Shown one piece after another: positions 17,642-25,839 of a DNA stretch of 64,000 nucleotides. The notes below the pieces were generated by a model. It saw only the letters and a program-made list of their open reading frames with translations, was not told the DNA's origin and ran no database searches. This stretch comes from Bradyrhizobium lablabi. Its GTDB lineage: Bacteria > Pseudomonadota > Alphaproteobacteria > Rhizobiales > Xanthobacteraceae. Each line of letters begins with the position of its first letter. The stretch's first letter is position 1. Both the position numbers and the translations under genes were made by a program. Location of the stretch: assembly GCF_018131005.1 (NCBI RefSeq), contig NZ_JAFCJK010000005.1:372001-436000 (forward strand), read 5' to 3'.

Positions 17642-19668
17642 CAGCTATAGGCCTCCGCCGTCTGTTGGCGGTCGACATCGACGCGCAGTTTGAGGCCGTG
17701 AGTGCTCTGGGGGCGGCTCACGACAAATTGTTCGAAGAGAAGCTGGGTGGACAACACGCCGATCAGCGCCATGTTGTCGAAATTGGATAGATCGCCGTCG
17801 CCCGTCTCTGCCTGGGTCCGGCATTTCCTGCGGAGCCGTTCGACCGACGCAGGGTCGAAGATGTTCGCCGCCTTCACGCTCGTATCGGAAAGCGCTTCAT
17901 CGACGTAGGCTGGCGCATCCTGGTCAACGAAGCACAGCGCATTGGGCGCCCGGTACGCCTGCTTCTTGCGGGTGACGATTTCAGACGGAACGAGCGGCGC
18001 CGTGACGCGCTTCAGGACATGCTTCTCGTCGAGCAGGTGAAGCTTTGAGGCATCGGGAAGCGAGTTCGCCAATTCGACAACGTTGTGGTCGAGAAACGGA
18101 AAGCGTCCTTCGACCGAGTGTGCCATCAGCATCCTGTCTCCCTGAGACGAGAGCAGGTACCCCGAGAGGAGTGTCTGGATTTCCAGATACTGATCCTGTG
18201 CGAGCGGGGTCCAGCGCGCGAATTCCGGTGGGACGCGATCGAGCAATTCGCTCACCGGGTCCAGCCGTTCAGTCGCGGCACGCATGTCCCTGGAGAACAG
18301 CCGCTTGATGGCGCTGGTGCTGCGCCAGCGGGGGTGGTGCGCGAAGCCGGGCGCATCAGGCGCGGAAATGCCGTGTCCAAAGAACTTCTGTGCCATCGCC
18401 CGCTGATGTACCGGCGATCGTGAGAGATAGGGATACAGTCGTTCCAGTAGCCGTGCTCGCCACCTCGAGCCGGGCTGACGCCCCCAAAAGCGTCGGATCT
18501 TGCCTTCACGAAACAGGTCGTAGCCGGCGAACATCTCGTCGGCCCCTTCGCCGGTCAGCACGACTTTGATGCCGCGCTCGCGCACCAATTTTGAAAGCAG
18601 GAACAGCGGCACCGGGGCAGTCCGGAGAATTGGCCGCTCGGTGTGATAGATCGCCTTCGGAAGCGTCTTGGCGATGTCCTGGCGCGACACCACGAGTTCG
18701 TGATGCTCGCTCTCGATCGCGCGAGCCATTAGGCGCTGAAAGTATGTCTCATCATACTCGGTATCGGCAAAGCGCAGGGAAAAGGTCTGGAAGCGCTTGC
18801 CTGCAAAGCGCCGTCCGAGTGCCGCAACAAGCGAACTGTCGAGTCCACCGGACAGGTAGCTGCCCACTGGCACGTCGGATCGAACCATGCGGAGCGCCGT
18901 TGCGGATTCCAGGGCATCGCGCACTGCGGCGACTGCGTCTTCGGCGGAGCCTGAGAGCTGCCGGCCGTGCCGATCGGAACGATAGGGATAGCAGGGCCTC
19001 CAGAACGCCCGGTCGCGAACCGCTCCCCTGGCGTACGTGCGGACATGGCCAGGTTCGATTTCCCGAATTCCTCGGAACACCCCTTGTGGCGGCACGACGG
19101 TCCAGAAGGTGAAGGTCTGATCCATGCCCGAAGGGTCGAGGGCCCGGGGTATTGCCGGATTTGCCGCGAAGATCGCCTTCACCTCGCTGGCGAAGTAAAG
19201 GTGACCCTGGTGCTCGCAGACATGAAGCGGACATATGCCGGTCCGATCACGCGACAGTACCAGACGGTCGGCGGCGCGATCCCATATGGCAACGGCCCAT
19301 TGCCCGTTCATCCGCTCGAACGCTGCTTCGCCCCAGGCACGATAGGCCTGGACGACCACTTCCGTGTCGCTGCGTGTATGAAAGCTATAGCCTAGCGAGA
19401 GCAGCTTCTCGCGCAACTCGACGTAATTGAAGATCTCGCCATTGAACACGACCCAGGTTGAGGCGGTCGTGTCGGCAAGAGGCTGCTGCCCGCTCGCAAT
19501 GTCAATGATGGAAAGCCGGGCATGCGCCAGCCCCACGCGCTCGTCCCGGTACAGGCCTCGCTCGTCGGGGCCGCGATGTGCAAGGGCGCCAACCATCCGC
19601 AACAGCGATTCTCGTGAAGGCATCGCAGCGTTTGCACCCAGCGCCACGATTCCGGCGATGCCGCACAT
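17641..19668 (-). CDS. Asparagine synthase (glutamine-hydrolysing)-like amidotransferase, copy 2
   Basis: A 675-residue AsnB-family protein with N-terminal MCGIAGIV (Cys2 glutaminase nucleophile) and the synthetase motif SGGLDSS near residue 273. It differs clearly from copy 1 at 4548-6539, so it is not a recent duplicate. It lies between a NadE-like amide ligase and an AMP-ligase in one operon, which makes plain asparagine supply unlikely and amidation of a biosynthetic intermediate more likely. The start is the ATG giving Cys2, 5 nt after the NadE-like stop. Confidence 0.85.
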   Translation of the reverse strand: MCGIAGIVALGANAAMPSRESLLRMVGALAHRGPDERGLYRDERVGLAHARLSIIDIASGQQPLADTTASTWVVFNGEIFNYVELREKLLSLGYSFHTRSDTEVVVQAYRAWGEAAFERMNGQWAVAIWDRAADRLVLSRDRTGICPLHVCEHQGHLYFASEVKAIFAANPAIPRALDPSGMDQTFTFWTVVPPQGVFRGIREIEPGHVRTYARGAVRDRAFWRPCYPYRSDRHGRQLSGSAEDAVAAVRDALESATALRMVRSDVPVGSYLSGGLDSSLVAALGRRFAGKRFQTFSLRFADTEYDETYFQRLMARAIESEHHELVVSRQDIAKTLPKAIYHTERPILRTAPVPLFLLSKLVRERGIKVVLTGEGADEMFAGYDLFREGKIRRFWGRQPGSRWRARLLERLYPYLSRSPVHQRAMAQKFFGHGISAPDAPGFAHHPRWRSTSAIKRLFSRDMRAATERLDPVSELLDRVPPEFARWTPLAQDQYLEIQTLLSGYLLSSQGDRMLMAHSVEGRFPFLDHNVVELANSLPDASKLHLLDEKHVLKRVTAPLVPSEIVTRKKQAYRAPNALCFVDQDAPAYVDEALSDTSVKAANIFDPASVERLRRKCRTQAETGDGDLSNFDNMALIGVLSTQLLFEQFVVSRPQSTHGLKLRVDVDRQQTAEAYS

Positions 19669-19673
19669 CCTGC

Positions 19674-20684
19674 CTAGTCCTCGATCACCGCATCAACGAG
19701 CAAAGGCCGCGCATGGAGATAGCGCGTGGCCCGGCGTTTGGAACTGATGTCCTTGAAGACCCGTTGCACTTGTGTCGCGGAAATGCAGGTCGCCTCGGCA
19801 ACATCCTCGGCGGAAATGCCGTGGTTGACGGCGTACATGCAAAGATCGGTTAATCGGTACGGCGCCGCAAAATAGAATTCTTCCTGGCTCTGCGGCATCG
19901 AGAAGGTATCGGAGGTCGGCGGCCTTCGCCTGATCTCCTCGTCAATGCCAAGGTATTCCGCCAGTTGGTAGACCTGACTCTTGTAAAGGTGGGCGATGGG
20001 CATGACGTCCGCATCACTGTCGCCTTGCTTTACGAAGAAACCCTGGTCATGCTCCAGGCGGTTTTGCGTGCCTGCGACAGCGTATTTCAGGCGGTCGGCG
20101 TGATAGTACTCCGTCATCTTGCGGACACGCTGCTTGTAGTTGGTCGCCGCGACAATCTGCAGATAGACGTCGGGCGGAAGACGCGCGGTCGAGATGGCCC
20201 CGTCCGGGCTCTGGACGGTCAGGCGAGTGATGTTGAAGCCGTCGCGCTCGAGAATTGACCCAAGCACGAGCTTGCATTTCCAGTCGTCCCCATACTCGGG
20301 CACAACAGCTTGAATCGCCTCTCGCTGTCGGCGGTATGCACCCAAGGCTTCGAGGGCCGGCGCTATCTCTTCAACAATTGTGGTGAGGCGGAGCTGTGTG
20401 GCGACGGCGCGGCCGAGTCTCAGCGAATCGGAGGAAGAATCGCGCTCCGGCATGAGCAGTCCAAGCACCTTCGTTTCGCCAAACGCTCGCGCGCACAGCG
20501 CTGCGACTACCGAACTGTCGATGCCCCCGGACAGACCCACGATCGCTCCACGACGGCCAAGCACGCCGAGAACCTGTTCGCGCAGAAACGCGACGATGCG
20601 TGCGACTTCTGCGGGCGCGTCGAGGACCAAAGCGTCTTCACTGAACGCTGGTGCGGTCCGGCTCTGGATTGCTGGCGCAGTCAC
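19674..20684 (-). CDS. NAD synthase-like amide ligase (NadE family)
   Basis: A 336-residue N-type ATP pyrophosphatase. It has the P-loop VGLSGGIDSSVVAALC at residues 49-64 and NadE-type motifs TNYKQRVRKMTEYYHAD, AGTQNRLEHDQGFFVKQGD and HLYKSQVYQLAEYLGIDEEI. It lacks the glutaminase domain of glutamine-dependent NadE and is longer than the usual 275-residue ammonia type, with an extra C-terminal tail. True NAD synthase is possible, but its place between a thioesterase (47-bp overlap) and an asparagine-synthase-like gene suggests that it activates another carboxylate. The start is GTG. Confidence 0.8.
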   Translation of the reverse strand: MTAPAIQSRTAPAFSEDALVLDAPAEVARIVAFLREQVLGVLGRRGAIVGLSGGIDSSVVAALCARAFGETKVLGLLMPERDSSSDSLRLGRAVATQLRLTTIVEEIAPALEALGAYRRQREAIQAVVPEYGDDWKCKLVLGSILERDGFNITRLTVQSPDGAISTARLPPDVYLQIVAATNYKQRVRKMTEYYHADRLKYAVAGTQNRLEHDQGFFVKQGDSDADVMPIAHLYKSQVYQLAEYLGIDEEIRRRPPTSDTFSMPQSQEEFYFAAPYRLTDLCMYAVNHGISAEDVAEATCISATQVQRVFKDISSKRRATRYLHARPLLVDAVIED

Positions 20685-21555
20685 GTGAATAACCTGCCTT
20701 TCGCGTCGGAAATTCGTCTGGTGAATAGGTTTGCAACACGGCGTTCGTGATCAGAGGACCGTTTACTGCGAGATGAGGCTGCATGACGAGATCGGTATGA
20801 CTGCCCGCACTTGGCACCACGTCTACCTGCGCAAACGCGTGATTCCATCCAAGAGCCTGCGGCATTTTCTTCCGATCACACCGGAACAGGATGGCAGTAA
20901 TCGGCAGCACGGACCTCGGCTGCACCAACCAGCGGAAATAGGCCTTGGCGCGCAGTACTTCCTGCAATTCCTGGCCGATTCTGAAATAGGTGACGTTGAA
21001 CTGACCCTTGGTGCGACGATCGACGATCCGCGCGAGATCAGCCTCGCGGCCGATCGCAGTGGTCGCTTTGGCGAGCGCGCGGCAGGCCATCCGGGAGGCG
21101 GTTACGCGATTGTTGCGGATTCGATGGATCGTGCGAGTCACAGTCTCCCAAGAGGAGCTTCGCTCGCCCATGAGGCTGGTATCGAGAATTCCGAAGAACT
21201 TCACCGATCGTTCCGCGGCAAGAAGCCGGGTCGCGACGTCGAAGGCCACCGCGCCGCCGAGGGAATGGCCGAGCAGTCGCACGTGACCGTGAGGTTGGGC
21301 TCGACTGATTTGCTCGACCGCCGCGGCAGCCATGTCGGAGACACTGTTCTGTCCCTTCAAAATCATGCCGAGATCCGGATATCGTACCGGCACCACACGC
21401 GCGACCTCGCGCAAGGAAGCCGTAAGAGCAGTCAGGCTAGCGCCGTAACCAAGTGATCCGGGGAGCAGGAAAAGGAGGGGAAGGCTCGCCTCCGGCGTGT
21501 GGAGAAGCGAAAAACCTGCACCTCGGCCTGTGTCAATCGATGGCTGCAAGTTCAT
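20638..21555 (-). CDS. Type II-like thioesterase, alpha/beta hydrolase
   Basis: A 305-residue thioesterase. It shows PLLFLLPGSLGYGASLTAL, the nucleophile elbow GHSLGG (Ser98) and a late His in AGSHTDLVMQPHL. Sequence blocks such as VRYPDL, VKFFGILDTSL and RTIHRIRNNRVT match the thioesterase domain of the protein at 1-2401, so the two share an origin. It should hydrolyse or transfer acyl groups from the carrier protein. It is the first gene of a five-gene unit and has a regulatory box 63 bp upstream. Confidence 0.85.
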   Translation of the reverse strand: MNLQPSIDTGRGAGFSLLHTPEASLPLLFLLPGSLGYGASLTALTASLREVARVVPVRYPDLGMILKGQNSVSDMAAAAVEQISRAQPHGHVRLLGHSLGGAVAFDVATRLLAAERSVKFFGILDTSLMGERSSSWETVTRTIHRIRNNRVTASRMACRALAKATTAIGREADLARIVDRRTKGQFNVTYFRIGQELQEVLRAKAYFRWLVQPRSVLPITAILFRCDRKKMPQALGWNHAFAQVDVVPSAGSHTDLVMQPHLAVNGPLITNAVLQTYSPDEFPTRKAGYSRDCASNPEPDRTSVQ

Positions 21556-21617
21556 TAGAGGGCACCCGAACCGCTATCAACGTTGTAGTATGGGGCAGTG
21601 GGGAATCTTCTCATCAT

Positions 21618-21629
21618 TCATTCGCATGA
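21618..21629 (-). promoter_or_regulatory. Putative shared regulatory box upstream of the thioesterase operon
   Basis: On the minus strand it reads TCATGCGAATGAATGATGAG, an excellent match to the shared box, 63 bp upstream of the thioesterase start with the tail toward the gene. Flanking sequence (GAAGCATG and CGCGCCGCA) also resembles the region upstream of the A-PCP-TE gene. Confidence 0.6.
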
Positions 21630-21798
21630 AGCATGTCGTCGCGCCGCAGCAAGCTGCTTTGTCTCCTCACATTTTGGGGCGGCGACCGCGCTGTCCTGCC
21701 GATAAAATCTCGTTCGACCTCTTTATCCTTTTGCGAAAACAATCCCTGGTAGAATTCGGTGGTCGGATGATGCACTTTCGCGGTGGTTGTATGTCCAA

Positions 21799-23172
21799 CT
21801 ATGCCCTTCCGCGGCGGTTCTTCACAATTGGGAGGCTGAGCTCGCTCGGTGCTCCCTCGAAAGCGTCGGTCAAGGTGGCAGTTCGATTGTTGCGCGTGCG
21901 TTCGCTGGCGGCTTCACCGTTCAAGAGAAGCAACGCGGCGACAATCCCCAAAGTAAAGCCGATCGTTCCGCCGGCCGCCATGAAGTAGATCACTTCCAGC
22001 GGGTTCCAGCCGAGGTGAGCGCCGATCAGGAGCGGGGCAAACACCAGCAACGCCCGTGCAAGGTCGACCACAAGTCGCAACTCCTGCCGCCTGAGAAGCG
22101 TCGGAACTTCCTGCACGGGGGTCGACAGTGCCTGAGCGGCACCCATGAACGCCAGAGCAGTCATGATCTGTCCTGCCGGCATCCATGACTGGCCCAGAAT
22201 GGGTACGACAAGGTAGGGGGCGACCAACCCGAGGGCGAGCACCGGCACCACGATCAGGCCGGCCGCAACGAGCAGCAGGCCGTGAGCGGTGCGTAGAAGA
22301 TGCTGGGGACCATGGCTTTTGCTTGCCTCGGGGACGAAGACGTTGCTGAGCGGCAGAGCAATCAAGCTCACGGGGCCGGTCACCAGACGCGCTGCGACGC
22401 CGAACTGTCCCGCGAATGCGGTTCCGAACAGCGAGCCGATGAGGATCGCAGGAAGATTGATGATCGCAAATCCCGCAAGTGCTGAGGGCAACTCGAACAG
22501 GGGAAATTTGTACTCTCGCCGCGCAGTCGACACGACAGCCTGCCATGGAGCTTGCGCGATGCCGCGCACGTCGTCCCACCTCAGGACACGGCTGCCGAGA
22601 TATGCGATCAGCACGGCCTGGCTCAGAATGTGGGCCGCGATCATCGCATTGCCTCCGAGATGAACGAGTCCGAAGCCTACTTGTAGCAGTGCCATCGACG
22701 CCGGCAGGATCAGGCGGCCCCTGCCAAACTCCCGGATGTGGTCGAAACGCAGGCACCAGCAATTCAGTACGTCGGCGAAGCCGACCCCGATCATCCCAAC
22801 AGGAACCAGGTAGGCGATGTGGCGCAACTGCTCGGGCGCGAGCCCCGACAACAGGTATCCTGCCGCCAGCACAATGCAGGTCGTTGCGCAGACGGCGAAG
22901 AGAGCGAGCTTAATCGCGACGCGCGCATGAAGCCGGTCCGCGACAATGTAGAGAGAGGATCCAAAACGGAGTGCCGCGATTGAGCCGAGAATGTTTACGA
23001 TCGAGAGATAGATCGTGAAGATGCCGAAATCGTCGGGCGAATAGAGCCGGGTCAGGACTGGAATCGCCGCAACCATCGTGAGCTGGCCGGTGATCGCGAG
23101 GGCCGATACGCCTGCCGCAGTGCGAACAAGGCTGCCTATTCGCCCCGGGAAGGCAACCATTTTCGCGACCAT
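21799..23172 (-). CDS. Polysaccharide flippase, Wzx/MATE-like
   Basis: A 457-residue integral membrane protein with 12 or so predicted membrane segments and the polysaccharide-synthase family start (ALAITGQLTMVAAIPVLTRLYSPDDFGIFTIYLS). This family moves undecaprenyl-linked oligosaccharide repeat units across the inner membrane. The P(x)LTRLYSPxDFG block after the first helix is typical. It is a single-gene unit with its own regulatory box 111 bp upstream. The start ATG at 23172 follows GGGAAA; Met5 is an alternative. Confidence 0.87.
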   Translation of the reverse strand: MVAKMVAFPGRIGSLVRTAAGVSALAITGQLTMVAAIPVLTRLYSPDDFGIFTIYLSIVNILGSIAALRFGSSLYIVADRLHARVAIKLALFAVCATTCIVLAAGYLLSGLAPEQLRHIAYLVPVGMIGVGFADVLNCWCLRFDHIREFGRGRLILPASMALLQVGFGLVHLGGNAMIAAHILSQAVLIAYLGSRVLRWDDVRGIAQAPWQAVVSTARREYKFPLFELPSALAGFAIINLPAILIGSLFGTAFAGQFGVAARLVTGPVSLIALPLSNVFVPEASKSHGPQHLLRTAHGLLLVAAGLIVVPVLALGLVAPYLVVPILGQSWMPAGQIMTALAFMGAAQALSTPVQEVPTLLRRQELRLVVDLARALLVFAPLLIGAHLGWNPLEVIYFMAAGGTIGFTLGIVAALLLLNGEAASERTRNNRTATLTDAFEGAPSELSLPIVKNRRGRA

Positions 23173-23282
23173 GACAAGTTTCCCTTGCCCAGAAATTCAA
23201 TACGGCAAGATTGCGCAACGGCGGAAGCGCAACTCAAACCGCGCCATCCCGATCCTATGATGGATGGGCCGACGCGCATCAT

Positions 23283-23294
23283 TCGTTCGCATGA
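23283..23294 (-). promoter_or_regulatory. Putative shared regulatory box upstream of the flippase gene
   Basis: On the minus strand TCATGCGAACGAATGATG matches the consensus with one change in the centre. It is 111 bp upstream of the flippase start and oriented toward it. Confidence 0.55.
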
Positions 23295-23403
23295 CAGGGG
23301 CAGTGCAACGCAAGCGTCGCCAAGCATTCTCGCGTGAAATGTGGTTCTTGCGCACTACGTTCCGCGTGAAGGGGGCGGTGGCGCGAAGCAGGGCATCCGC
23401 GGG

Positions 23404-24300
23404 TCAGCCGGACGAAACGCGGACGGGTGCCCGCACGTCGTTCGAGGTTGGCGCCTGTCGGAGACCGGTCCGGGCGAGTAGCTCCAGCGTGGCAGCGGGG
23501 CGAATGGCGATCAGGTTGTCGTCGTTCGGTCCCGGTACCTCGGGCGAGGCAGGCTCCAGCTGGCCGTCCCTGAGGTGGAAGAGGTCGAAACCATGATCGT
23601 TCAGCCGCCTATACAGCTCAGCGCGGGAGGTGCCCGCGCGGCGCAGATTGAGCTCGGAGTCCTCCATGTACAGGCATCTGCAATTGCCAACAGTCCGCGA
23701 AGCGCCCTTGAGAAGATCGACCTCAAATCCCTCGACGTCGACCTTGAGCAGATCCACTGGCCGATCCCCGATAATGGAATCGAGGGGGCGGACCGGAACA
23801 CGTAACGTGGCGCCGCCCGGCGGCGGAGTTGCCGAGGCGAAGTTCATGTCGTCGCTGTGAAAATCCGTGAAGAACAGCTCCCCATGCGCGCTGCCGATGG
23901 CCGTGTTGTGCACCTCGATGTTCAGATCGTTCAGGCGGACATTGCCCTCCAGATATTTGCAGGTGCGCGGATGCGCTTCGATGGCGATGACCCTTCCGGA
24001 TGGCGTAACCCTCATGGCGGCGGCCAGACTCAGTTGGCCGACATTCGCGCCTACGTCGACGAACGTCTCTCCAGGCCTGAGATAGCCTCCAACAAAATCA
24101 ACGTCGTCGGAACGAAAGGCGCGATTTCGCCATAGTCCCGCGGACATGGAGCTGGGATAGAAGCGCATCCTGTATCCGGCCGGGAAGCGAAAGGTGACAA
24201 AGCGGCACAATCCGGTCATCCACAATGCACGGGAGAGCAGGAACCGGACCTTGTCTGGTTCCTCCCGGAGGCGAATGAGAAGGTGTTGGATGCTGCGCAA
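23404..24300 (-). CDS. FkbM-family methyltransferase
   Basis: A 298-residue SAM-dependent methyltransferase. The SAM-binding motif FVDVGANVGQLSLAAA lies near residue 78, followed by VIAIEAHPRTCKYLEGN and the family hallmark LLKVDVEGFEVDLLKGA. Such enzymes O-methylate sugars in surface polysaccharides. It is the upstream-most minus-strand gene of the core locus, a single-gene unit with a box 72 bp upstream, diverging from the glycosyltransferase at 24758. Confidence 0.87.
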   Translation of the reverse strand: MRSIQHLLIRLREEPDKVRFLLSRALWMTGLCRFVTFRFPAGYRMRFYPSSMSAGLWRNRAFRSDDVDFVGGYLRPGETFVDVGANVGQLSLAAAMRVTPSGRVIAIEAHPRTCKYLEGNVRLNDLNIEVHNTAIGSAHGELFFTDFHSDDMNFASATPPPGGATLRVPVRPLDSIIGDRPVDLLKVDVEGFEVDLLKGASRTVGNCRCLYMEDSELNLRRAGTSRAELYRRLNDHGFDLFHLRDGQLEPASPEVPGPNDDNLIAIRPAATLELLARTGLRQAPTSNDVRAPVRVSSG

Positions 24301-24371
24301 CGGGTCCTACCATCGACAGAACGATTTGCCGTCCGAGGGATCGTAAGACGGGCAAGGCAACTCGCCATCCT

Positions 24372-24383
24372 TCATTCGCATGA
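24372..24383 (-). promoter_or_regulatory. Putative shared regulatory box upstream of fkbM-like gene
   Basis: On the minus strand GTCATGCGAATGAAGGATG is essentially the consensus. It is 72 bp upstream of the methyltransferase start and points to it. Confidence 0.6.
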
Positions 24384-24481
24384 CATCTTTCGAGAGACGA
24401 AAGCCGTCGCAGGTCCGGACCTGAATTTTCGTCCAGCCTGACCGACCGCTTCGAATGGTCGCGGGCTCCCGCCACGACCCG

Positions 24482-24493
24482 TCATGCAAATGA
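24482..24493 (+). promoter_or_regulatory. Putative shared regulatory box upstream of the GT2 gene
   Basis: GTCATGCAAATGAAGGATGA on the plus strand matches the consensus and forms an inverted pair with the copy at 24372. It faces the glycosyltransferase gene, 265 bp upstream of its start. Confidence 0.55.
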
Positions 24494-24757
24494 AGGATGA
24501 CCCTGTACAGGCCGCCCCCTAGCGTTTGTGCAGCGTGGTTTGCTCGGCGTCGAGAATATGTTCATCGCGGCCCGCCGAGGGGGCAACGCAGCGCGAGGCA
24601 GAAGGCCTCTTCGCACGCCGGATGGGTGAAACCGCGGCCTCACGGCGGTCGGCTGATCCATCGACAACCGCCTCCAATCCGTCCCTAAGCCGGCCGGAGT
24701 CGGTAGGCCACGATGAAGCAAGACTGCCTTGATGAGTCCGAGCCAGGGGACTAGCAA

Positions 24758-25741
24758 ATGGAAGTGTTGCAACTCAACCGATCCGACTGCGCCGCCAACC
24801 CGGCGTCTCACCCGTTCATTTCGGTCGCCATGCCGACCTACCGCCGTCCGGATATGGTGCGTCGCGCCGTCGACAGCGTGCTGCAGCAGGATTTCTCCGA
24901 TTGGGAGCTGGTCGTCAGCGACGACGAAGGCCCGGAGGGTGAGACCTGGTCCGTCCTCTCGGAATATGCCCGCACTGATCCGCGCATTCGGATCGTCGAG
25001 AACCACCGCGGTCGGGGCCAGGTGGAAAATACAAACAACGCGATGCTCGCATGCCGCGGTGACTGGATCAAACCGCTACACGACGACGACTGGCTGGTGG
25101 AGGGAGCGCTCAAGACATTCGCGATGTTGGCAAGGGAGTACCCCACTGCCGCGTTCATGACTTCCACATCCCATGTCGTTGAGGACGCTGGAATAAGATA
25201 CCGGCGGGGAGGCCAGGTTACGTGCTTTTCGAGTCAGGAGTGCCTGACTGATCTTTATCTGGTCGGCAGGACAAGAATACTCGGGATTGTCCCGTCGACC
25301 CTGCTGATCAGCAGCAAGGTCATCCAGGCCGGATGTCTGATGCGAAACTACAAATCAATCTCGTGGGGGGTAGATCAACTGTTCTTCGTTGATCTGGCCT
25401 GTCGAGGCGACATGGTAGCCATAGACGACGGTCTGATCTTCTACGACGCGACGAACCACGCGAGCATCACGGCTACCCAGTCGTTCCCCCACATCGACCG
25501 TGAGACCCTCGATCTCAAGCAGCTCACCTGGAGTCTCGTCGAGGACAAACAGGGACTTCCCGATCCCGAGACGGTGGTGCGGGCACTGCGGGTTGCACGC
25601 CTGCGCGGCAGATTCCGTCACCAATCCCTGGGAGCGACGATCCGCGACGCACTGCAGATCTTGCGCCCGTCGGTCATGTGGGCGGCCAACCAGGCCATCC
25701 GGGCCCGTGTGGTTGCACCCGGTTCCAGGGCCGCATCATAG
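24758..25741 (+). CDS. Glycosyltransferase family 2 (GT-A)
   Basis: A 327-residue glycosyltransferase, the only plus-strand enzyme gene in the polysaccharide locus. The GT2 fold shows FISVAMPTYRRPDMVRRAVDSVLQQ, WELVVSDDEGPEG and the metal-binding LHDDDW near residue 109. No membrane helix is evident. AGGGGA precedes the ATG at a normal distance. It faces away from the fkbM-like gene and shares the boxed intergenic region with it. Acceptor and donor are unknown. Confidence 0.87.
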   Translation: MEVLQLNRSDCAANPASHPFISVAMPTYRRPDMVRRAVDSVLQQDFSDWELVVSDDEGPEGETWSVLSEYARTDPRIRIVENHRGRGQVENTNNAMLACRGDWIKPLHDDDWLVEGALKTFAMLAREYPTAAFMTSTSHVVEDAGIRYRRGGQVTCFSSQECLTDLYLVGRTRILGIVPSTLLISSKVIQAGCLMRNYKSISWGVDQLFFVDLACRGDMVAIDDGLIFYDATNHASITATQSFPHIDRETLDLKQLTWSLVEDKQGLPDPETVVRALRVARLRGRFRHQSLGATIRDALQILRPSVMWAANQAIRARVVAPGSRAAS

Positions 25742-25839
25742 ACGGCACTATCATTGGCAGGACAGCCTGAGCCCGGCGCGAACGCTACGCGTTTGTCGCG
25801 AGGAAAGACCGCCACGCAGTTTTCCGGATCATGCCCTGG

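Larger units (their letters stand above)
24301..24757. other. Divergent intergenic region with two oppositely facing regulatory boxes
   Basis: This 457-nt region separates fkbM (minus) from a glycosyltransferase (plus). It contains a 19-bp sequence CATCCTTCATTYGCATGAC as an inverted pair at 24366-24384 and 24481-24499, one facing each gene. A 60-codon TTG-initiated frame on the minus strand (24307-24489, ending in FCRW) overlaps both boxes; I cannot tell whether it is translated. Confidence 0.5.

Noticed and set aside
24482..25006. A 174-codon minus-strand frame overlapping the start of GT2
   Set aside because: It is the antisense of the glycosyltransferase and has no start signal.
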